Shown here in pieces: positions 7,006-12,136 of a stretch of DNA of 12,136 bases. How positions within the stretch are numbered: position 1 is the first letter of the stretch; each line of letters starts with the position of its first letter. The DNA lies in NCBI GenBank assembly GCA_013813075.1, contig JACCSI010000443.1:1-12136 (forward strand). The letters are read 5' to 3'. The position numbers and the translations under genes were made by a program. The notes beneath the pieces were generated by a model. The model was not told where the DNA came from, did not search any database, and saw only the letters and a list, made by a program, of their open reading frames with translations. Source of the stretch: Acidobacteriota bacterium. Lineage in GTDB: Bacteria > Acidobacteriota > Vicinamibacteria > Vicinamibacterales > UBA2999.

Positions 7006-8417
7006 CAGGAGAATTCCGTCGTGATGCGATCCACTACCGTGTCGGTCCGGATCCCGCGGGACCCCTTGACCAGTACGAGGTCACCCGCGTCGAGCCACGG
7101 AAGAATTAAATCGGATGCGGCGCCGCTCGACGTCGTCCAGGTGACGGCGTCGCGCGGCATACCGGCGTGCACGGCTGCCTGGGCGAGCGCCTTCGCCGGG
7201 TCGCCGCCGATGACGATCAGGCGATCGAGTCCGGCTGCCGCAGCCGCACGGCCGCATTCCTGATGGAGACGCATGGAATGATCGCCGAGCTCGAGCATCT
7301 CGCCGAGCACCGCCGCCTTGCGTCGGACCCTGCGTTCGCCGCCCACAACTTCGAGCGCGCGCGCCAGTGCCGTGGGACTGGAGTTATACGAGTCGTCAAC
7401 GAGCGTCACCCCCTTCGCCAGCCGCAACACCTCGCCGCGATGGGAGATGGCCTTGAGGTGCGCCGCGCGTGTGGCGATCTGTTCGAGTCCGATGCCGAGC
7501 TCGTTCGCGACCGCCGCGGCGGCGAGCAGATTCGACAGGTTGCCGCGACCGAGCAGCGGTGTGGTGACGTCGATGCCCCCCGCCGCCGTGCGCAGTCGGA
7601 AGCGCGTGCCGTCGAGGCCCAGATCTTCAACCGCATCAGCGCGAACATCGGCCGTAACCGCGGTACCAAACGTCACCGTGCGTCCCGCAAAGCTGCGGAC
7701 GCGCTCCATAATTAGCGGGTCATCGGCATTGCACACCAGAACATCGGTGGAGTGCGCGGCCTCGAGAATTTCGCTCTTCGCCTCCGCGATGGCATTTGGC
7801 GATGCGAAGTGGCCGAGGTGAGCGTCGCCAACGTTGGTCCACACGCGCATTTCCGGTTCGGCAATGTGTACCAGCAGCCGAATCTCGCCGGCGTGGTTCA
7901 TGCCCAGTTCCATCACCGCAATGTCGGCGCCGTGCCGAAGCTCCAGCAACGACAGGGGCAGACCCAGGTGGTTGTTCAGGTTTCCCCGGTTTTTCGTGAC
8001 GCGGTACGCCCCGGACAAAAGATCCGCCATCGTCTCTTTCGTTGTCGTCTTGCCGGCGCTGCCGGTAATCGCGACCACTTTGGCGCCGACCTGCCGGCGC
8101 ACGAATCTGCCGAGGTCCTGCAAGGCCGACGTGGTGTCGGGGACGTCAATGATGAGGGCGTTGCCGCGCGCGACCTCGGCACCGCGGTTGAAGCCGTGGC
8201 TGACGACCGCTCCGGCGCCACCCCTTTCAATGGCGGTGCGAACGAACTCATGGCCGTCGCGCGCCGCCACGATGGCAAAAAACAGATCGCCGCGCTGCAG
8301 CGTGCGCGAATCGATCGAGAACCCGTCGATGATCTGCTGCGGGGAGCCCGACGCGACGCTGCCCCCAGTGGCCGTGGCAATCATTGCCGCAGTCAACACC
8401 ATCGGCGCGCCACTCAT
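7005..8417 (-). CDS. murF: UDP-N-acetylmuramoyl-tripeptide--D-alanyl-D-alanine ligase MurF
   Basis: Cytoplasmic ligase adding the D-Ala-D-Ala dipeptide to UDP-MurNAc-tripeptide, the last cytoplasmic peptide step. The 470 residues match the family. The N-terminal domain contains [15 protein letters not shown] (35-49). The ATPase domain has the P-loop [10 protein letters not shown] (119-128), [11 protein letters not shown] (146-156), [11 protein letters not shown] (169-179), [11 protein letters not shown] (194-204) and AEAKSEI (211-217, Lys214 being the candidate carbamylated lysine). The C-terminal domain has the intact N-x-x-N in GRGNLSN (290-296), SHRGEV (325-330), DDSYNSSP (341-348), LGEMLELG (371-378) and VLVKGSRG (448-455). 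The start is ATG at 8417-8415, overlapping the murE stop as ATGA. It is the only one of the four Mur ligases here that keeps both Asn of that motif. Confidence 0.98.
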   Translation of the reverse strand: MSGAPMVLTAAMIATATGGSVASGSPQQIIDGFSIDSRTLQRGDLFFAIVAARDGHEFVRTAIERGGAGAVVSHGFNRGAEVARGNALIIDVPDTTSALQDLGRFVRRQVGAKVVAITGSAGKTTTKETMADLLSGAYRVTKNRGNLNNHLGLPLSLLELRHGADIAVMELGMNHAGEIRLLVHIAEPEMRVWTNVGDAHLGHFASPNAIAEAKSEILEAAHSTDVLVCNADDPLIMERVRSFAGRTVTFGTAVTADVRADAVEDLGLDGTRFRLRTAAGGIDVTTPLLGRGNLSNLLAAAAVANELGIGLEQIATRAAHLKAISHRGEVLRLAKGVTLVDDSYNSSPTALARALEVVGGERRVRRKAAVLGEMLELGDHSMRLHQECGRAAAAAGLDRLIVIGGDPAKALAQAAVHAGMPRDAVTWTTSSGAASDLILPWLDAGDLVLVKGSRGIRTDTVVDRITTEFS

Positions 8418-9928
8418 GAGCTCGCCGCCGTTGATCGGCCGCGCCTGCGCGCCAGTGCACCACGCGCAATCTCGCCGTCATCGAACGGCAGGACCCGGTC
8501 GCCAATCTGCTGATACTTTTCGTGGCCCTTGCCGGCGATCAGGACCACGTCACCCGGCTCACCTTGCTCGACCGCGCGTTCAATCGCCTCGCGCCGGTCA
8601 ACGATCTCGCGAATGTCCGGGGGGCGGCCCGACTGGCTGCCGGCGGGAATGCCGCGCTTGATCTCGTCGATGATCCGATGCGGCTCTTCGCTGCGCGGGT
8701 TGTCGGACGTGATGACCACGACGTCACTGAGACGTGCGGCCACCATACCCATCAACGGTCGCTTGGTCCGGTCGCGATCACCGCCGCAACCAAACACCGT
8801 AATCAGCCGCCTGGGCGCCAGCTGGCGCGCCGTCTCGAGCAGATTGCGCAGCGCATCATCGGTGTGCGCGTAGTCGATGACCACGGTGACTTCGTCAGGA
8901 GCGGCGGAGACCACTTCAAATCGTCCGGGCACTCCGGGGAGCGCCTTGACGCCATCGGCAATCGCGTCGAGCGGCACGCCCATTGCCGTGGCCGTGGCGG
9001 CGGCAGCAAGGATGTTCGACACGTGAGGACGTCCGACCAGCTTCGATTGCACCTGCACCGGCCCGCGGGGCGTGCGGATTTCGAACGCCAGCCCGCTCAG
9101 CGTGTACTCCAGGGGACCGGGCGTCACATCCGCTGGCCGGGTCAGCGCAAACGTGACCGGGACCCTGCAGACATCGATCAGCGAGGCGCCGCGCGGGTCA
9201 TCGAGATTGATCACGCCTGGTGCATCCGCCGGCAGCATCTCGAAGAGGCGTCGCTTCGCCTGGAAGTACGTTTCCATGTCTTCGTGGAAATCGAGATGGT
9301 CGCGCGTTAGGTTCGTGAAGATGCCGGCCGCGAAGCGGACGCCGTCCACCCGCTTCAATGCCAGCGCGTGCGACGACACCTCCATGACCGCTGACTTGCA
9401 GCCCTGTCGAATCATCTCGGCGAGTAACTGCTGCACGTCCGGCGCTTCCGGCGTCGTGCGCGACGCTTCGCGTTCTTCCGCGCCAAGCCGGTAGGTGACG
9501 GTGCCGAGCAAGCCGGCCTTCAGATCCGCCGCATCAAGGATGGATGACAGCAGGTATGCGGTGGTCGTCTTGCCGTTGGTGCCGGTGACCCCGACGACGC
9601 GCATGCGACGACTTGGATGGCCGTAGAAGCGGTCCGCGAGCAGTGCGAGGGCGAGGCGCGCGTCGCTGACCACAAGCCAGGGCGTCAGGTCACCCTCGGG
9701 CCGCGGCGTCTCCGCGACAATGAGCGCGGCGCCGCGCAGGAGCGCCTGGGGTACGAAGTGACTGCCGTCGGCCTTGAGGCCGCGTAGAGCCACGAACACT
9801 GAACCCGAAATGGCACGCCGCGAATCGTAGATAACCGCCGACATTGCGGCGTCATGCGTCAAACCGGCGACCGTGTTGGCATCGGTCGTGATCTCACGCA
9901 ACGTGGAGAAGACGTCGGCGGCGATCAC
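8414..9928 (-). CDS. murE: UDP-MurNAc-L-Ala-D-Glu--meso-diaminopimelate ligase MurE
   Basis: Cytoplasmic ligase adding the third stem-peptide residue. The frame stays open upstream to 10183, but that extension lies inside ftsI and looks non-biological (Arg/His-rich). I place the start at the GTG 9928-9926, which overlaps the ftsI stop as GTGA and gives a normal 504 aa. Motifs: YDSRRAISGSVFVAL (34-48), P-loop GTNGKTTTAY (116-125), TTPEAPDVQ (158-166), MEVSSHAL (182-189), TNLTRDHLDFH (205-215), YFQAKRRLF (221-229, Lys225 candidate carbamyl-lysine), IDYAHTDDAL (351-360), GCGGDRDRTKRPLM (380-393) and GKGHEKYQ (466-473). The DNPR motif (409-412) is the signature of meso-DAP-specific enzymes, so meso-DAP is the predicted substrate. 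In GRPHVSN (299-305), His302 replaces the first Asn of the N-x-x-N motif. The C-terminus ends in a short basic tail. Confidence 0.97.
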   Translation of the reverse strand: MIAADVFSTLREITTDANTVAGLTHDAAMSAVIYDSRRAISGSVFVALRGLKADGSHFVPQALLRGAALIVAETPRPEGDLTPWLVVSDARLALALLADRFYGHPSRRMRVVGVTGTNGKTTTAYLLSSILDAADLKAGLLGTVTYRLGAEEREASRTTPEAPDVQQLLAEMIRQGCKSAVMEVSSHALALKRVDGVRFAAGIFTNLTRDHLDFHEDMETYFQAKRRLFEMLPADAPGVINLDDPRGASLIDVCRVPVTFALTRPADVTPGPLEYTLSGLAFEIRTPRGPVQVQSKLVGRPHVSNILAAAATATAMGVPLDAIADGVKALPGVPGRFEVVSAAPDEVTVVIDYAHTDDALRNLLETARQLAPRRLITVFGCGGDRDRTKRPLMGMVAARLSDVVVITSDNPRSEEPHRIIDEIKRGIPAGSQSGRPPDIREIVDRREAIERAVEQGEPGDVVLIAGKGHEKYQQIGDRVLPFDDGEIARGALARRRGRSTAASS

Positions 9929-11958
9929 GGCTGCGCTCCGGCCACTCCAATCAGGCGCGGCGCGTCGCGGGCGAGCACCAGCGTGCAGGTCATGCCTCGT
10001 TGCAAAGGAGAGCCCGGCGCGGGTGTTTGTTCCACGACGAGGCCGGTGCCCTCTACCCTGGCGCTGAGCCCGAGGTTGGCGAGCGCGTGCACGGCGTTGC
10101 GGGCGCTCATGCCGCGAAGGTCGGGCACCAGGGAGGCATCGCCGCCCCCTGTGGCGAGCGTGACGATGACAGGCGGTTGCCATGTCGACACCGTCGGCAT
10201 CACCGCGGGCTGGTCGCGGCGGGCGACCATGACCGGCACGGCTGGATTGACGGTTGGTGGGACCCCGAGATAACGCAGTGACGCTTCGGCAATGCGACCA
10301 AAAATCGGCGCCGCCACCCTGCCGCCCGCGGCGCGGCCGCTGCGCGGCGAATCGATCATCACGATCAACGTGAACACGGGTTCGCGCGACGGCACAAAGC
10401 CGACAAACGACACGTTCTGCTGCGACTGCGAATAGCGTCCGTTGACCAGCTTGTCGGCGGTGCCGGTTTTTCCAGCGACCGTAAAACCCGGCACCCTCGC
10501 CAGCCTCGCCGTCCCGATCGTGCTTTCAACGACCGCTTCCATGATCGGAAGAATCTGCGCCACGGTGCCCGGGCTGATCGTCTGGCGCGTGACCTTCGGA
10601 ACCACTTTGGTGCGGACGCTACCGTTGACGACGGCGCGCACAATACGTGGCTCGATCCAGGTGCCCCCGTTGGCAATGGCATTGACCGCGCTCGCCACCT
10701 GCAGAGGAGTGACGCCGACCTGGTAACCCATCGAGACCGATGCGAGCGCGCTGTCGTTCAGCCTGGCGGGATTCCACACGATACCGGGGCTCTCGCTGGG
10801 AAAATCAGGCGAAGTCGGCTTGCCGAAGCCAAACCGGTGGATATAGAGGCCCAGTCGCTCGGCGCCGACCTTGAGTCCGATCTTGATCGCGCCGATGTTG
10901 CTCGATTTCACGATGACGTCGGCAAACGACAAGGTGCCGTAATTGTGATGGGCAAATTCGTCGATGGTGCGTGCGCCGAATCGGATGACCCCCGGGCTCG
11001 TATCGATCATCGCGTCCACTCGCATCACACGCTCTTCGAGCGCCGCCGACATCGTGACCACCTTGAAGGTCGAACCCGGCTCGTAGATGTCCTGCACGGC
11101 GCGGTTGCGACGCGCCGCCTGGTCGGACGCGCTGAACGCGTTGGGATTGAACGTCGGCCAGTTGGCCATCGCGAGAATCTCGCCGGTGCGCGTCTCGATC
11201 ATGACCGCCGAGCCGCCCTCGGCACGGTGCTCTTCCACACCAGTGCGCAGTTCGCGCTCGACGATATGCTGCAGTTGTTCGTCGATGGTCAGCTCGAGCG
11301 AGCCGCCCGCGGTCGGAGCCCGCTCGAGCCGACCGCCAAACGTCTGCCGCCGCGCATCCATCTGCGCGATCAGCAGGCCTTCCTTGCCGCGGATGACCTT
11401 GTCGTACGTGGCTTCGAGGCCACCGAGGCCGACGTTGTCAACGCCGACGTAGCCGAGCAGATGCGCTGCGAGTTCCTTGTTCGGATAGAACCGGCGGCTT
11501 TCCTTCATGAAGCCGATGCCGTCAAGTTTGAGCGCCGCCACGTGACGCGCCTCGAGAGGTGTGACGCGTCGGCGGACGTAGGTAAAGGGCCGATCGGCGG
11601 CCAGCCGTTCGGCTAGCGCTGTCTGCTCTTTGTGCGAGCACGCGTCAAAGACGCCACAGAGGGCGGCCGCGGTATGTTCGGCGTTGGTGATTTCGTACGG
11701 GACCGCGTAAATCGTGTCGGCATCGACGCTATAGGCCAGCAGCCGTCCGTGGCGATCGACGATCTCGCCGCGCTTGGCCGGTAACGCCGGCGTCCGCATC
11801 TGTTGCTTTTCCGCACGATTGACCAGGTCCTGATAGCTGATCACCTGCAGGTAGACCAGCCGGGCCTCGATGCCGATCGTCCATAGGACGAACACGGCGG
11901 CGGCCACAAGAACCCGCCGCCGAATCGTCGGTCGCCAGTTGAAGGCCTGTTCAGCCAC
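9925..11958 (-). CDS. ftsI: Septal class B penicillin-binding protein FtsI (PBP3) with C-terminal PASTA domain
   Basis: Bitopic periplasmic D,D-transpeptidase that cross-links septal peptidoglycan made by FtsW. The 677 residues contain a short cytoplasmic tail, one membrane segment (about 16-40) and the PBP dimerisation domain starting at AKRGEIVDRHGRLLA (61-75). The transpeptidase domain (about 245-560) has all three active-site motifs: STFK with nucleophile Ser296 (296-299), SSN (352-354) and KTGT (497-500). After a Pro/Val-rich linker (about 565-605) comes one PASTA-like domain (about 610-663), starting VPDLRGMSARNAVHALANLG and including EQTPAPGSPLQRG (643-655). E. coli FtsI (588 aa) has no such domain. 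Cys101 and Cys107 lie close together in the periplasmic N-terminal region. The GTG start (11958-11956) is supported by AAAGGTG 5 nt upstream. It lies 30 nt after ftsL, and its stop overlaps murE. Confidence 0.95.
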   Translation of the reverse strand: MAEQAFNWRPTIRRRVLVAAAVFVLWTIGIEARLVYLQVISYQDLVNRAEKQQMRTPALPAKRGEIVDRHGRLLAYSVDADTIYAVPYEITNAEHTAAALCGVFDACSHKEQTALAERLAADRPFTYVRRRVTPLEARHVAALKLDGIGFMKESRRFYPNKELAAHLLGYVGVDNVGLGGLEATYDKVIRGKEGLLIAQMDARRQTFGGRLERAPTAGGSLELTIDEQLQHIVERELRTGVEEHRAEGGSAVMIETRTGEILAMANWPTFNPNAFSASDQAARRNRAVQDIYEPGSTFKVVTMSAALEERVMRVDAMIDTSPGVIRFGARTIDEFAHHNYGTLSFADVIVKSSNIGAIKIGLKVGAERLGLYIHRFGFGKPTSPDFPSESPGIVWNPARLNDSALASVSMGYQVGVTPLQVASAVNAIANGGTWIEPRIVRAVVNGSVRTKVVPKVTRQTISPGTVAQILPIMEAVVESTIGTARLARVPGFTVAGKTGTADKLVNGRYSQSQQNVSFVGFVPSREPVFTLIVMIDSPRSGRAAGGRVAAPIFGRIAEASLRYLGVPPTVNPAVPVMVARRDQPAVMPTVSTWQPPVIVTLATGGGDASLVPDLRGMSARNAVHALANLGLSARVEGTGLVVEQTPAPGSPLQRGMTCTLVLARDAPRLIGVAGAQP

Positions 11959-11963
11959 GCCTA

Positions 11964-11970
11964 CACCTTT
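11964..11970 (-). promoter_or_regulatory. Ribosome binding site of ftsI
   Basis: AAAGGTG on the minus strand ends 5 nt before the GTG at 11958-11956. It is the clearest Shine-Dalgarno site in the window, lies in the 30-nt ftsL-ftsI gap, and supports the GTG as the real ftsI start. Confidence 0.6.
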
Positions 11971-11988
11971 GTTCGCCTGGCCGGTGCG

Positions 11989-12136
11989 TCAGCGCACGGC
12001 CACGAGCGACTTCGCCGGAGCCTCCGCTGGAGTCACGCGCTCCAGCACGATGGCCTCGTCCATGCCCGGTGCGACCATGCCCATCTGTTCGAGCGCCAGC
12101 TTCTCGATCCGCTGGGGAGCCCGCAGGGTCTCAATC
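11989..12136 (-). CDS. ftsL: Cell division protein FtsL, C-terminal part (starts beyond the right edge)
   Basis: FtsL is a small bitopic protein that forms a complex with FtsB and FtsQ and activates FtsW-FtsI. My translation of the frame ending at the stop 11991-11989 gives 48 residues and no start within the window, so only the C-terminus is present. It includes RIEKLALEQMGMVAPGMDEA, which resembles the conserved FtsL end (I-E-x-x-A, then LGM-x-x-P), followed by an Ala/Pro-rich tail ending LVAVR. The coiled coil and membrane segment would lie to the right of the window. Position directly upstream of ftsI is the standard dcw location. Given the short fragment, the call rests on this motif plus context. 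Confidence 0.75.
   Translation of the reverse strand, partial: IETLRAPQRIEKLALEQMGMVAPGMDEAIVLERVTPAEAPAKSLVAVR

Noticed and set aside
9929..10183. N-terminal extension of the murE frame into ftsI
   Set aside because: The extra 85 residues are Arg/His-rich and fully overlap the FtsI PASTA region; the GTGA overlap at 9928-9925 gives a normal-length MurE.

Overview
The window is an almost gap-free stretch of a bacterial dcw (division and cell wall) cluster, with every gene on the minus strand. In transcription order, from right to left, it reads: ftsL (3' end only), ftsI (class B PBP with a PASTA domain), murE, murF, mraY, murD, a 221-nt non-coding gap, ftsW, murG, murC, and ftsQ (5' part, running off the left edge). 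I see no mobile element, tRNA, rRNA or CRISPR array. The many long plus-strand open frames are GC-driven shadows of these genes.

Organism: GC-rich DNA and a division-type FtsQ/FtsL/FtsW/FtsI set. MurE carries the DNPR motif typical of meso-diaminopimelate-adding enzymes, which points to meso-DAP peptidoglycan. A PASTA-tailed FtsI combined with this gene order fits a GC-rich Gram-negative lineage such as Acidobacteriota or a deltaproteobacterial/myxobacterial relative. This taxonomic guess is an inference; no rRNA or other marker is present to settle it.

Layout: Right end (11989-12136) is the FtsL tail. 4557-11958 is a tightly coupled block (ftsI-murE-murF-mraY-murD) with junctions from a 4-nt overlap to a few nt of spacing. 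4336-4556 is the only real intergenic space and holds several inverted repeats. 1-4335 is a second tightly coupled block (ftsW-murG-murC-ftsQ). murC is joined directly to ftsQ, so the murB and ddl genes that often sit there are absent from this position.

How the genes work together: MurC, MurD, MurE and MurF add L-Ala, D-Glu, meso-DAP and D-Ala-D-Ala in turn to UDP-MurNAc. MraY moves the product onto undecaprenyl phosphate (lipid I) and MurG adds GlcNAc (lipid II). FtsW polymerises lipid II into glycan at the septum and FtsI cross-links it. FtsQ and FtsL are bitopic divisome proteins that recruit and activate FtsW-FtsI.

This is a conserved housekeeping locus and I do not see a new system in it. 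The points worth a second look are the structured murD-ftsW gap, the replaced conserved residues in MurD (and the matching first-Asn replacements in MurC and MurE), and the PASTA tail and cysteine pair of FtsI.
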